Part shown: piece after piece, positions 55,287 through 64,000 of the stretch
Layout: every line of letters starts with the position of its first letter
Position numbering within the stretch: position 1 is the first letter of the stretch
Origin: Marsupella aquatica
Taxonomy: Eukaryota > Marchantiophyta
Direction of reading: 5' to 3'
Length of the DNA stretch: 64,000 nucleotides
Assembly (NCBI GenBank): GCA_973895155.1
Contig: OZ316898.1
Span: 20,584,001 to 20,648,000 of the forward strand
Program-made: the position numbers and the translations under genes
Notes under the pieces: model-generated
Told to the model about the DNA's origin: nothing
The model's database searches: none
The model's input: the letters and a program-made list of their open reading frames with translations, nothing else

Positions 55287-55725
55287 TGTTGGGTATTTAC
55301 TCTTACGTCTAGGTTAGGTATGACGTGGTTGGTACAACTACGTGGTTAGGTACAACTACGTGATTAGGTACAACTATGTGGTTAGGTACAACTACGTGAT
55401 TAGGTACAACTATGTGGTTAGGTACAACTACGTGATTAGGTACAACTATGTGGTTAGGTACAACTAAGTTGCACACTATATCATAAGAGGCATGTGTGCT
55501 TGGAGAGGTAGAACCAAGGCTCATTGTTATGGAGCCACTTGAGAGATAGGGAGAGCTTACACTGTGGAGACTCGGTATAGCCGACGGGCTTAGAGTTCAG
55601 TAAAGCTCTCTTGTGTGTTCCCGTGGACGTAGCCTCAAGGAGGTGAACCACGTATCTCTTGTGTCGACTATTGTGCGTTGGATGGTTCATGGGCTTGCCG
55701 TTGCGATCGTCGTCTATGCTCAACA
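55287..55725 (+). repeat. Copia 5' LTR (439 bp)
   Basis: Identical by eye to 61380-61818, including a tandem 18-bp repeat at 55333-55467. TATATC near 55475 could be a TATA element. Confidence 0.95.
55333..55467 (+). repeat. 18-bp tandem repeat in the copia U3, about 7.5 units
   Basis: Units of TACAACTAYGTGRTTAGG alternate between ACGTG- and ATGTG-containing forms, giving a 36-bp higher period. ACGTG is the core of plant bZIP/bHLH G-box or ABRE-type sites, so the array looks like an amplified enhancer. The same array is in the right LTR (61426-61560). The activity is inferred. Confidence 0.85.
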
Positions 55726-55727
55726 AT

Positions 55728-55739
55728 TGGTATCAGAGC
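55728..55739 (+). promoter_or_regulatory. Primer-binding site, initiator-Met tRNA type
   Basis: TGGTATCAGAGC begins two bases after the LTR and is the standard complement of the 3' end of plant initiator methionine tRNA. Confidence 0.93.
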
Positions 55740-56880
55740 ATGCTTGGGAGGTGACGTGTGTTCGTGACGGGATTTCATGACGGTTTTTCCAGCGTTGAGT
55801 GTTGGTGGATTTTCCAGAGTTCCATCGCATGGAACTTGGAGTTTATGGGCTCAACGGATAGATCAGGGCAAGAGCTTTCTAACGGTGTGAAGAAATCGTT
55901 GAACGGAGCTCGTGGTGCATAGAGATCTAAGTTTTCGTCGTTCTGGATTTTGTGAAGAAAGTTGGCAATCGACTCGGAGGGAGAAGCATCAAGTGTTTTG
56001 ACTCAACGGAGAGATTGAGGCAAGACGATTGTTTTTGAGTCCGGGATTGGCTCTTTGATGCAAAGAGGAAGGCTAAGCAAAATCAATTACCTTGTTGGAC
56101 TTGGTGACGGCACCAAGTGCAATTGATCAACATTCGTTGTTGACAAGGTACCATTTTTTTCTCTTTGAAAAACTGATTCGAAATTGGCTATGGCAATTGA
56201 GAGAAATCTGTCATCTTTACCAATTTTTTTCTCTCTCGTTCTTTCCTCGTTTTGGGTGCTTCTTATATCGATCTTCATCGCCTCGGAGTCTAGTTTCCAA
56301 ATCTGAAATCGGATCTTGATTTCGTCAAAACCCGAGTGAGATATCTTGCGTTTGGTGTCGAGGGGTACATTCTGCCGTGTGTATTTTCTGCGCGCGCGAC
56401 CAGATTTCGACGACGAAGGGTGGTAGGGGGTTTTGGGGGTTCGAGGACACATGTCAGCCCCTCGATTGTTCTTCCAAAATTCCCACAGGGCCTGTACAAG
56501 GGTCATAGAATATTCCAAAAAAACCAGAGAGCTATTTTTTGATCGTCCGACAAAGATTTCATCCGCCGAACGGTAACTTTTTTGGTTATTTTTCGGCGAG
56601 GTCGTAGCCATTGAAGTTGGCAATGCAGCGCACCAATCACATCGCAATTCCGACAATGGGTTGTACTTGGTATTTCGGTTATTCCCTGAGGTGGTCAAAA
56701 CGGGGGAGTTTCCCAAGGTTTTACCCACCTCGACCGAAATTTGAATAACTTTTCCGTCAAATTTCGATTTTGATTTTGGTTTTCAGTATTGGACTCCTAG
56801 CTTTGTGGGCTACGCGGCGATGTTGAGTTTCGAGTTTTTTGAGAAGTTGTGAAAAACAACATTTTTTGTGACTTTCTCAT
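55740..56880 (+). other. Copia 5' untranslated leader
   Basis: About 1.1 kb between the primer site and the gag ATG, with no copia protein similarity. A minus-strand frame (56728-56087) spans it by chance. Packaging and dimerisation signals are expected here but not identifiable. Confidence 0.6.
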
Positions 56881-57915
56881 ATGAGTGATTCGGAGGAGTT
56901 TTTCGAAGACGTGGAACTTGAAGCACGAGGATCACCGCGGAGGTTTCAGGGGCAGAGAGAGGAGCAGGAGGAAGAGCACGTGACACCGATACCATCACCG
57001 GTGCGGCGTGTGGTGGAGGAAGCAGTACTACTACCGGAGCTCACGGTAAAGAAGAAGATGGGGACTTTCAAGCTTGGGGGACCCAAGTATGAAGTGACAA
57101 AGTATGATGGGCGCTCTGACTACTTGCTATGGGAGAAGTAGGTGAAGGGAGTGCTTTATGCGTCAGGGATGGGCCAACTGCTGAGCCCTCGTGAAGACGA
57201 TGTTGATGAGAAACAATGGGACCGCATGCAGGAGCAGGGAGTGTGGTGTGTTACACTCTATCTCATGCCTCCCATCATCAAGCAGTTAGGTGCACATAAG
57301 GATTGCATGTCCTTGTTTGCGGAATTACAGAGCAAGTATCACCGCAAGGAGTTGTCGAACCGGCTCTACACTTCCTACAAACTGATGAGTTTCAGGATGA
57401 AGGAATCTGGTACGAAGTTGCAAGACCATGTGGATGCTTTCAACGACATGGTCGTTGACTTGGAAAACCTTGGGGAGACTTTGAATGATGAGACGAAGGC
57501 TCTGCAGCTTCTTAGTTCATTGCCTCCATCTTACCAGTCCCTATCACGAGTGTTGTTGCATCGTGATAGGGATACCATTTCATACAATGACGTGGTAAGT
57601 TCTCTGCTTAGTGATGATCTTCAGCAGAAGATGCACATCACGTCACAGCCTTCATCATCTGGTGCTGCCCTCAATGTCAACCGTGGGAGGAGTATGCAGC
57701 GACCAACTGGGGACCGTAGAACCCAGTTTAGATCTAAATCCAGATCTAAGTCCAAGGGTAAATCCCCTCAGAGGAGGCAGGTGACATGTTGGAAGTGCAA
57801 CCAAGTTGGACACTTCAAGCGAGACTGTAAGGGAAAGGCAGCGGAAACTTCATCGGCAAATGTGGTTAGGGCTGATGGAGAAGCTGATTTACTCAATGAT
57901 GAGTATGTTTTATGA
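56881..57915 (+). pseudogene. Copia gag (capsid and zinc knuckle), split by TAG
   Basis: The ATG at 56881 opens an acidic N-terminus, then Y-D-G-R-S-D-Y-L-L-W-E-K of the capsid family. A TAG at 57139 stands where related gags continue (a Gln codon is the simplest origin), and the same frame goes on V-K-G-V-L-Y-A-S. The UBN2-like capsid part includes L-L-S-S-L-P-P-S-Y (about 57510). A basic S-K-S-R-S-K-S-K stretch and one CCHC knuckle (C-W-K-C-x4-H-x4-C, 57787-57828) follow. It ends at TGA 57913, with the frame again continuing into protease. The product would form the virus-like particle and bind RNA. Confidence 0.88.
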
Positions 57916-60900
57916 AGCCGGAGGTATACCCTGTGCACGTCATCTAGGAGAGCAGATGATGTGTGGATTCTTGATTGTGCTTGCTCTTTTCATATTTGTT
58001 ACATTCGTGAGTTTTTCAGTTCTTACTCTGTTTCAAACGGTTCAGTTCTGATGGGAAATGATCACTCCTGTCAAATTGAGGGAATTGGGTCTGTGAAGAT
58101 TCAAATGTTTGATGGCGCTGTGCGCACAGTGTCCGGAGTCAGGTATGTACCTGGCATGCGTAAGAATCTGATTTCACTCGGTGTGTTGGATTCAAATGGT
58201 CATCAATGGAGCGTTATTGATGGTGAACTTCAAGTCAGGTCGGGAGAGACAGTGATTTTGAAGGGGAGTAGACAAAAGAATTTGTATGTGTTACAGGGCA
58301 ATACTGTATGTGGAGAGGCCAATGTAACCAAGTCTCACGAGGAGATGACTCAACTGTGGCATTCACGGCTAGGCCACATGAGTGAGAAGGGTTTGGCTAT
58401 CTTACGGAAGAATGGACTCATTTCTGATTTGCAATCTTGTAAATTAGAGTTTTGTGAGCATTGCATTCTTGGAAAGCAGCATCGTCGTGCTTTTGGTGTT
58501 GGAACTCATCGTTCCAAAGCGGTTCTTGAGTACATACATAGTGACGTGTGGGGTCCATCCCCGACTCCCTCACACTCTGGAAAGTTGTACTATGTATCAT
58601 TTATTGATGATTACTCAAGATTTGTGTGGATTTATTTCATGACGCATAAGTCTGATGTCTTGTCCATTTTTAAGAAGTGGAAGGCCCAGGTGGAGAATCA
58701 GACTGGAAACACGATCAAGTGTTTGGATACAAGGGTGAAGAGTCTGAGGTCAGACAACGGCGGGGAGTACACTTCAATGGAATTTGAAGAGTACTGTTCA
58801 GAACAGGGGATAACTCGCCATCTCACCACAGTTTATACTCCGCAGCAGAATGGTGTCGCTGAGAGGCTCAATCGGACACTGTTGGAGCGGTCACGGAGTA
58901 TGTTGAGCCAATCAGGTTTACCACAAGAATTTTGGGCAGAAGCTGTCAATACCGCAGCTTATTTGGTAAATCTTTCTCCTTCTAGTGCTATCAATTTCAA
59001 AACGCCGTTTGAGATGCGCTATAAGCGGCAAGCAGACTATCATGGCTTGGTAATTTTTGGAAGTGATGCATATGCTCTCACACCAAAGCAGAATAGGACC
59101 AAGTTGGATCCTACCTCCAGGAAATGTGTTTTTCTTGGGTACCAGAGTGGTGTGAAAGCCTATAGGCTATGGGATCCTATTGCCTGTAAGCTCGTTGTCA
59201 GTAGGGATGTTTCCTTCAATGAATCCAGATTATTGAAGGAGGGGGAGAATACTCAGGTCTCCCGTACTGACAAAGGAAAATCTCCTATCCCGGATCTCGT
59301 TGAGGGGGAGATTGGTTATGAGGTGCATGACCGGAGAGAAGGAGTTGCTCCAATTATGGAGCTGGTTCCTGTGCCAGAGGAACCAGAGGAGTTTGTTGAT
59401 GCTGGTGAGCAACAAGTGGATGCTGTTGAGCTTCAAATTGTACCAGCACACACAGATCAACCGGAGTCATCGGCTAGAAGAACATCTGGTCGCACTGTAC
59501 GCGCTCCATCAAGGTATGGACAGTGGGTTGATTCATCTCAACTGCAAGAGGATGATTTTACAGCTGATGATGAGGGTGATGCGTTAATTTTGGAAGAAGG
59601 AGAACCTTCTTCATTTCATGAGGCAAGTGCTTCAAAAGAGAAGCAGAAGTGGACTGCAGTAATGCAAACGGAGATGCAGTCACTAAAGGACAACAAAACT
59701 TGGGAGCTTGTTAAGCTGCCTAAGGGTCAGCAAGTGGTGGACAGCAAGTGGATTTACAAGCTGAAGGATAATTCCATAGGAGGTGGATCGAAGGTCTACA
59801 AGGCTAGATTGGTAGCAAAGGGATTCACACAAGAGAAAGGTGTGGATTACAATGAGGTCTTCTCACCAGTTGCTAAGTACTCTACAATACAACTATTGTG
59901 TGTACTTGTTGTAATGTTTGGTCTGCTCCTAGATCAGATGGATGTTGTCACAGCTTTCCTCTATGGCACATTGGAAGAGGTGATCTTCATGAGACAACCG
60001 CTAGGTTTTGTGAAGAGAGGACAGAAGGAATTGGTTTGCAGATTGCTGAAATCCTTGTATGGGTTGAAGCAGTCACCAAGACAGTGGAACAAGCGGTTTG
60101 ACGATTGGATTCGGTCACAAGGTTTTCACAGAAGTGTATTTGACCCTTGTGTGTATTTGAAACCGGTGAAGAATGTTGTCTTTGGGTTCATTGTTTTAGT
60201 ACTTTATGTGGATGACATGCTAATTGCAGCCAAGGATAGGTCTGAGATTGTTAAGCTCAAGGCACTGCTTAGTGCAGAGTTTAAGATGAAGGACTTAGGG
60301 CCAGCTAAGAGGATTTTGGGTATGAAGATCACTAGGGACTTGGAGGCTGGCAAGCTATGGTTGACGCAGAGCAGTTATGCGAGGAAGGTAATTGCAAGGT
60401 TCAACATGGAGAATAGCAAGCCAGTAAGTACCCCGTTGGCTCCACACTTCAAGTTATCATCAGCGTTCTGTCCTACGGATGACACAGAGAAGGGGTTGAT
60501 GTCAAAGGTTCCATATGACAAGGCAGTGGGGAGTCTCATGTATTTGATGACTTGCACTAGACCTGATCTTGCCATGGCTATGGGCAAGGTGAGCAGGTAC
60601 ATGTCGAATCCAGGGAAGGTACACTGGGAAGCAGTGAAGTGGATTATCAGGTACTTGAAGGGTACCGTGGATCATGGTCTTTTATTTGATGCGAATGCAA
60701 AGAATGCTAGATCATTGATTGGCTATGTAGATTCTGACTATGGACAAGATTTGGACCGAAGGAGATCAACAATAGGATACGTGTTCACACTTGGCGGTGG
60801 ATGCATAAGTTGGAGGTCTACTTTGCAGAAGTGTATTGCTCAGTCTACTACAGAAGCGGAGTATGTTGCAGCTGCGGAAGCAGCAAAGGAAGCGATTTGG

Positions 60901-61188
60901 TTGGATAGACTTATCACTGAAATGGGATTGCCACAGGGGAATGTGAAGCTCCATTGTGATAGTCAAAGTGCGCTCCACCTTGCTGTGAACCAGGTGATGG
61001 ACAGCAAAGTGAAGCACATTGACGTCAGGTACTATTTTATCAGGCAGACTGTGTCTGATAATTTGTTTGAGCTAGTCAAGATTGATGGTAAACTCAACCC
61101 GGCTGACGCATTTACCAAAATGATTCCTTTGGAGAGTTTCTCTAGACACCGTGACGTATTGCAGGTTTTGCAATTGCATCACAAGTAG
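57916..61188 (+). CDS. Copia pol: protease, integrase, reverse transcriptase, RNase H
   Basis: The longest open frame in the window (ATG 57961; frame open from 57916, just after the gag TGA). Order: protease active site W-I-L-D-C-A-C-S-F-H (57964 on; the copia consensus is D-S/T-G or D-S/T-A, so Cys in place of Ser/Thr is unusual); integrase H-x-R-L-G-H...C-E-H-C; DDE with D-V-W-G, R-S-D-N-G-G-E-Y (about 58750) and A-E-R-L-N-R-T; RT with L-Y-G-T-L-E-E, G-L-K-Q-S and Y-V-D-D-M (about 60205); RNase H with D-S-D-Y, T-E-A-E-Y and C-D-S-Q-S-A-L. Stop TAG at 61186. RT and RNase H catalytic residues are intact. Expression depends on reading through TAG and TGA in gag. Confidence 0.95.
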   Translation, partial: SRRYTLCTSSRRADDVWILDCACSFHICYIREFFSSYSVSNGSVLMGNDHSCQIEGIGSVKIQMFDGAVRTVSGVRYVPGMRKNLISLGVLDSNGHQWSVIDGELQVRSGETVILKGSRQKNLYVLQGNTVCGEANVTKSHEEMTQLWHSRLGHMSEKGLAILRKNGLISDLQSCKLEFCEHCILGKQHRRAFGVGTHRSKAVLEYIHSDVWGPSPTPSHSGKLYYVSFIDDYSRFVWIYFMTHKSDVLSIFKKWKAQVENQTGNTIKCLDTRVKSLRSDNGGEYTSMEFEEYCSEQGITRHLTTVYTPQQNGVAERLNRTLLERSRSMLSQSGLPQEFWAEAVNTAAYLVNLSPSSAINFKTPFEMRYKRQADYHGLVIFGSDAYALTPKQNRTKLDPTSRKCVFLGYQSGVKAYRLWDPIACKLVVSRDVSFNESRLLKEGENTQVSRTDKGKSPIPDLVEGEIGYEVHDRREGVAPIMELVPVPEEPEEFVDAGEQQVDAVELQIVPAHTDQPESSARRTSGRTVRAPSRYGQWVDSSQLQEDDFTADDEGDALILEEGEPSSFHEASASKEKQKWTAVMQTEMQSLKDNKTWELVKLPKGQQVVDSKWIYKLKDNSIGGGSKVYKARLVAKGFTQEKGVDYNEVFSPVAKYSTIQLLCVLVVMFGLLLDQMDVVTAFLYGTLEEVIFMRQPLGFVKRGQKELVCRLLKSLYGLKQSPRQWNKRFDDWIRSQGFHRSVFDPCVYLKPVKNVVFGFIVLVLYVDDMLIAAKDRSEIVKLKALLSAEFKMKDLGPAKRILGMKITRDLEAGKLWLTQSSYARKVIARFNMENSKPVSTPLAPHFKLSSAFCPTDDTEKGLMSKVPYDKAVGSLMYLMTCTRPDLAMAMGKVSRYMSNPGKVHWEAVKWIIRYLKGTVDHGLLFDANAKNARSLIGYVDSDYGQDLDRRRSTIGYVFTLGGGCISWRSTLQKCIAQSTTEAEYVAAAEAAKEAIWLDRLITEMGLPQGNVKLHCDSQSALHLAVNQVMDSKVKHIDVRYYFIRQTVSDNLFELVKIDGKLNPADAFTKMIPLESFSRHRDVLQVLQLHHK

Positions 61189-61368
61189 AGTTTTCTTAAA
61201 CATTCATTGTAATTACTGATATATGCTCTTCCTCATTCCTATGTATTAGGCTACGGCTTAGTTCTGGTTTGCTCTAGTTAGAGAGGGAAACCGGTTTGGT
61301 TTCTGTCCAGAACTTCCCGCTGAGGGATCATATACATTGGCAGTATTACTCTCCCCTAGACCAGAGTC

Positions 61369-61379
61369 AAGGGGAAGAT
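61369..61379 (+). promoter_or_regulatory. Copia polypurine tract
   Basis: AAGGGGAAGAT lies immediately before the right LTR. Confidence 0.9.
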
Positions 61380-61818
61380 TGTTGGGTATTTACTCTTACG
61401 TCTAGGTTAGGTATGACGTGGTTGGTACAACTACGTGGTTAGGTACAACTACGTGATTAGGTACAACTATGTGGTTAGGTACAACTACGTGATTAGGTAC
61501 AACTATGTGGTTAGGTACAACTACGTGATTAGGTACAACTATGTGGTTAGGTACAACTAAGTTGCACACTATATCATAAGAGGCATGTGTGCTTGGAGAG
61601 GTAGAACCAAGGCTCATTGTTATGGAGCCACTTGAGAGATAGGGAGAGCTTACACTGTGGAGACTCGGTATAGCCGACGGGCTTAGAGTTCAGTAAAGCT
61701 CTCTTGTGTGTTCCCGTGGACGTAGCCTCAAGGAGGTGAACCACGTATCTCTTGTGTCGACTATTGTGCGTTGGATGGTTCATGGGCTTGCCGTTGCGAT
61801 CGTCGTCTATGCTCAACA
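61380..61818 (+). repeat. Copia 3' LTR (439 bp)
   Basis: Same length and, by eye, the same sequence as the left LTR. Confidence 0.95.
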
Positions 61819-61823
61819 TATGG
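61819..61823. repeat. Target-site duplication TATGG, right side of copia
   Basis: Matches 55282-55286. Confidence 0.95.
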
Positions 61824-62589
61824 GTGCTGAACTGTCAGTGGTGCCTGGGCCAGGGATGGGTTGCACGTGACCAACCGGTTGAGAAGGACCAGCAGAGGCA
61901 GTGGACTTGCCTTTGATGTTGGCAAGTTGGGCACGTAATGACTCAACCTCATGAGTCAGAGACTGGAGTTGAGTTGCCTGTGCGTTGTGAGCCTCCTTCT
62001 GAGCTGGTGGCTTTTGTTGCTGCTTAGGCAATTTGTTGGCACTGGTTGCTTTGCCACTGGAAGGAGGAGCAACCGATGCAGTAGGAGCCCTCCTAGCTGG
62101 TGGGGGAGTGGAAACAGGAGCAGGATGAGTGGCTTGTTGTCATAGCTGCTTCCTCTCTGGGAATTTGGCAAAACAAACTGCCTCCAAGTGGCCCACTTTC
62201 CCACAAAAATCACAAGACAGGTCCTCAGCAACAATATCACATTCATTAGCCTTGTGATTAGGATTGCCACAGTAGTTGCAAGATGGCAGCATGAAAGCAG
62301 CATGTGCTGGTTTGGTCTTGGAAGCATACTGTGGCACACGGGAAGGGGTGGCCATTGTAGGAGCAGCAGCCTGGTACCTGGATCGCGGTGGACGCGCAAT
62401 ATTGGCCTCATAATGTGCATGGGCCAACTCAAGTTTCTCAGCAGTATCATAGACATTGAGCAGGGTGTAGTTGTCTCCAAACTCTGAGAATACTTGCTGC
62501 AACACTTGCGAATGGAGAGCTGGTGTGCCCTCCAATGCGCGAAGATAGCGATGAGCAGCTTCCAGGTCAGTGATGCTTTGGGTGTCCTC
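61824..62589 (-). pseudogene. Gypsy gag with two CCHC zinc knuckles, truncated at its 5' side
   Basis: The frame enters from 62589 with a helical segment (D-L-E-A-A-H-R-Y-L-R-A-L-E-G-T...), the C-terminal part of a retrotransposon capsid. Two knuckles follow, C-N-Y-C-x4-H-x4-C and C-D-F-C-x4-H-x4-C (about 62290-62165). After a TGA at 62140 the same frame continues with a Q/P/A-rich tail and a short coiled coil (L-Q-S-L-T-H-E-V-E-S-L-R-A-Q-L) up to the copia insertion. The capsid start and 5' LTR are missing because CACTA sequence begins at 62590. Confidence 0.85.
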
Positions 62590-62607
62590 CACTAGAAGGA
62601 AATGATG
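62590..62607 (+). repeat. Left terminal inverted repeat of CACTA element 2
   Basis: CACTAGAAGGAAATGATG shares CACTAG and a GGAAA/GAAAA-like continuation with the termini of element 1. Its partner is off window. Confidence 0.7.
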
Positions 62608-63536
62608 TTTTTATTACTGAAAAAATGACTAGCTTATGAGTGGTTTGGGACAATTTACAACTCATTCATTTGAGTTCACAAAGGCAAGTCGCTTTGGTAT
62701 AGTAGTCCTTTTGGACATAGAGTTGTTTTTATCAACAACTGCAAATTGCAGGTTGTTTATGACACCGTCCATTGGGAGACTGACGGTCTTAAATAACTCA
62801 AAATCTTAGTTGAATTGTGTTTCGTTAAAAAGAACTGATGGTCTTAAATAACTTAAAATCAGAGTTGAATTGTGTTATGACTCATCAAATAAGGAAACGA
62901 CATGTGTCTAAAGCCATCAAATAGCATTTAGACACGTGGAAGGTCTGAGCCACACAAACCAAATTACAAGTGGACACGTGTCTCCTTTATATCATCCCAG
63001 CAGCCAACAGGTGACACTTTGATAGCTTAATTCCTAGTAGGGTACACGTGGAGATAATTGTAGTTATTTAGGACATGTTTATAATGACTACTATCGGAGT
63101 GATTTTGTTGATGTCTTATATTACCAATATTTGAGTCTTTTCTGCTCAGTCATTTATGACTTCATGGAAGTTATTTAGTTAGTCCTTTGTGTCATTTCAT
63201 AATTGGACCAATTCTCCCAATTGGTCCTATTTCCAATCATCCTGACAAATTGTCTAGCTAGAAAGACATGTCTTAGAAATCAACTGCAAGAGGATATATA
63301 CATTGCAAATATACACAAAAAGCCATTGAATGAATATAAAATTCTGCATAGAGACTGTAGACTTCATTTCACCTCCAATGTACAGGTGATCGACTGTTCA
63401 GAATCACAGTAAAGTATTTCCTGGATGAACTAATCACAAAACAAGTCTATTGGCCAACTCAGCTTGTGCATCAAAACTACTCGAGCTTGAACCAAAGAGC
63501 TCAAGTCACTACATTCTATCAAAAAACAACTCCTTG
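62608..63536. promoter_or_regulatory. Subterminal region of CACTA element 2
   Basis: Non-coding, with scattered ATGACT/GTCATTT words and a partial duplication of ACTGAYGGTCTTAAATAACT near 62782 and 62831. No gene seen. Confidence 0.5.
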
Positions 63537-63797
63537 CTACTTCCTCATCAACTTCTGGTACCACAAGAAATGTTTGTCGCCCACATCCTTCAGAAATTTG
63601 ACCTGAGAGTTTGGATGCTCTTTCTCAAGTAGAGGTGCATCCTGTTCAAACACCTCATTTGCAATCACGATCAAATGTCCTGGTGGAATTTCATTGCCAT
63701 TGTAAAAATCTTGCCCCCAGACTCCCTGCACTGTTGCAAGAGCAACAACCCGAGAGTCCACTGGGGACTTCAATTTCACCACGTCCCCAATCTTGAA
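63537..63797 (-). CDS. Terminal exon of a second TNPA-like CACTA gene (partial)
   Basis: After a T-G-G-C-A-G acceptor the exon reads F-K-I-G-D-V-V-K-L-K-S-P-V-D-S-R-V-V-A-L-A-T-V to a stop at 63537. It parallels the last exon of element 1 (F-S-K-G-D-A-V-E-V-R-S-V-V-D-R-S-T-V-V-A-R-G) in position, splice phase and sequence. The domain is the small DUF8039-like C-terminus of plant CACTA proteins. Upstream exons would lie beyond the window. Confidence 0.65.
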   Translation of the reverse strand, partial: FKIGDVVKLKSPVDSRVVALATVQGVWGQDFYNGNEIPPGHLIVIANEVFEQDAPLLEKEHPNSQVKFLKDVGDKHFLWYQKLMRK

Positions 63798-64000
63798 CTG
63801 CCAGCAGTAAATCAATATATTACGGCTAATTTAATGAGAGACCATATTTTTAATCTGTGGTGCCAATGAACCCTTGGCTTGCAACAATACTGATGCGCGC
63901 CATTTCAAGGGATGTAATCACTGCTAAGTGAATCATGCATAATGCAGGATAGTGAACAGATGCAAAATGATAGTAATTAATTTAGAAAAGGAGAAATCTA

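Larger units (their letters stand above)
55287..61818 (+). mobile_element. Full-length Ty1/copia retrotransposon (recent insertion)
   Basis: Two 439-bp LTRs (55287-55725 and 61380-61818) look identical base for base, start TGTTGG and end CAACA, and are flanked by TATGG duplications. An initiator-Met tRNA primer site follows the left LTR and a purine tract precedes the right LTR. The internal frame encodes gag, protease, integrase, RT and RNase H in the copia order. Two in-frame stops (TAG 57139, TGA 57913) split an otherwise continuous 1436-codon frame. It sits inside the gag region of the minus-strand gypsy element, so it is younger than that element. Confidence 0.97.
49266..62589 (-). mobile_element. 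Ty3/gypsy retrotransposon with DNMT and PHD modules, interrupted and 5'-truncated
   Basis: Read on minus, gag with two CCHC knuckles (62589-61824) continues after removal of a nested copia element (55287-61818) into protease (about 54500-54320), a C5-cytosine methyltransferase (about 53764-52826), RT, RNase H, integrase and a PHD finger (49634-49500). A G8 polypurine tract and a short LTR (49440-49266) follow. RT-RNaseH before integrase identifies Ty3/gypsy. The 5' LTR and the start of gag are missing because a second CACTA terminus begins at 62590. Eight in-frame stops (six TAG, two TGA) and about two frameshifts make this copy dead. Confidence 0.93.
62590..64000 (-). mobile_element. Second CACTA element, left end (continues off window)
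   Basis: CACTAGAAGGAAATGATG at 62590 is a CACTA terminus that interrupts the gypsy gag frame. AATGACT, GTCATTT and TAATGACTA words follow to about 63200, as in the subterminal region of element 1. A terminal exon of a TNPA-like gene lies about 950 bp in, close to the 1040 bp seen in element 1. The three bases before it are CTC, the predicted target duplication, but the other end is outside the window. Confidence 0.8.

Noticed and set aside
55309-55726. Minus-strand frames with V-V-P-N-H repeats, present twice (also 61402-61819)
   Set aside because: They are the antisense of the copia LTR tandem repeat.
56087-56728. 213-codon minus frame in the copia leader
   Set aside because: Antisense to the untranslated leader, with no recognisable domain.
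59230-60602. Short minus-strand frames opposite copia pol
   Set aside because: Shadows of the conserved plus-strand RT and RNase H frame.
49482-62589. Repeated in-frame TAG codons as evidence for a genetic code with TAG = Gln
   Set aside because: The intact fucosyltransferase ends in TAG at the expected C-terminus and copia pol also ends in TAG, TGA codons and frameshifts also interrupt the decayed elements, and TAA (usually reassigned together with TAG) is not seen. Mutation is the simpler explanation.
1-64000. tRNA or rRNA genes
   Set aside because: I looked for T-loop-like GTTCRANNC contexts and rRNA landmarks and saw none that could be supported by a fold.

Overview
This window is nuclear DNA from a streptophyte, either a land plant or a charophyte alga. 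The evidence is a plant-type GT37 xyloglucan fucosyltransferase, an ERD6-like sugar transporter with 17 GT-AG introns, plant-style CACTA DNA transposons, a Ty1/copia element primed by initiator-Met tRNA, and a Ty3/gypsy element carrying a cytosine methyltransferase (a combination reported in charophytes). A non-seed lineage seems most likely, but the sequence alone does not settle the species.

Only two ordinary host genes look intact: a GT37 fucosyltransferase on + (32640-34478, single exon) and an ERD6-like monosaccharide transporter on - (46119-40665, 18 exons, 476 codons). They lie in a repeat-poor island (about 24.5-49.2 kb) that holds small inverted-repeat elements, an LTR fragment, local duplications and a broken spliced gene at 25.2-26.3 kb.

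Both flanks are nested transposons. Left: a minus-strand LINE (DUF4283/CCHC ORF1, endonuclease and partial RT ORF2) is cut by an LTR-type element ending at 3542 and by a 17.1-kb CACTA element (6281-23385, TSD GAT). The CACTA carries a TNPA-like gene, a TNP2-like transposase fused to DUF4218/DUF4216, an EDM2-like PHD cassette, a 12-bp minisatellite and a 408-bp tandem array. Right: a minus-strand gypsy element (49266-62589) encodes gag, protease, a DNMT3-like C5-methyltransferase, RT, RNase H, integrase and a terminal PHD finger. It is interrupted by a full-length copia element with identical 439-bp LTRs (55287-61818, TSD TATGG) and truncated in gag by a second CACTA terminus at 62590.

The main biological point is that several transposons here carry chromatin modules: a DNA methyltransferase plus PHD finger in the gypsy, and EDM2-like PHDs in the CACTA. 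The in-frame stops I could place in the decayed elements are all TAG or TGA and none is TAA, a spectrum that fits loss of methylated CHG/CG cytosines. All functional statements are read from sequence motifs; nothing was searched or computed.
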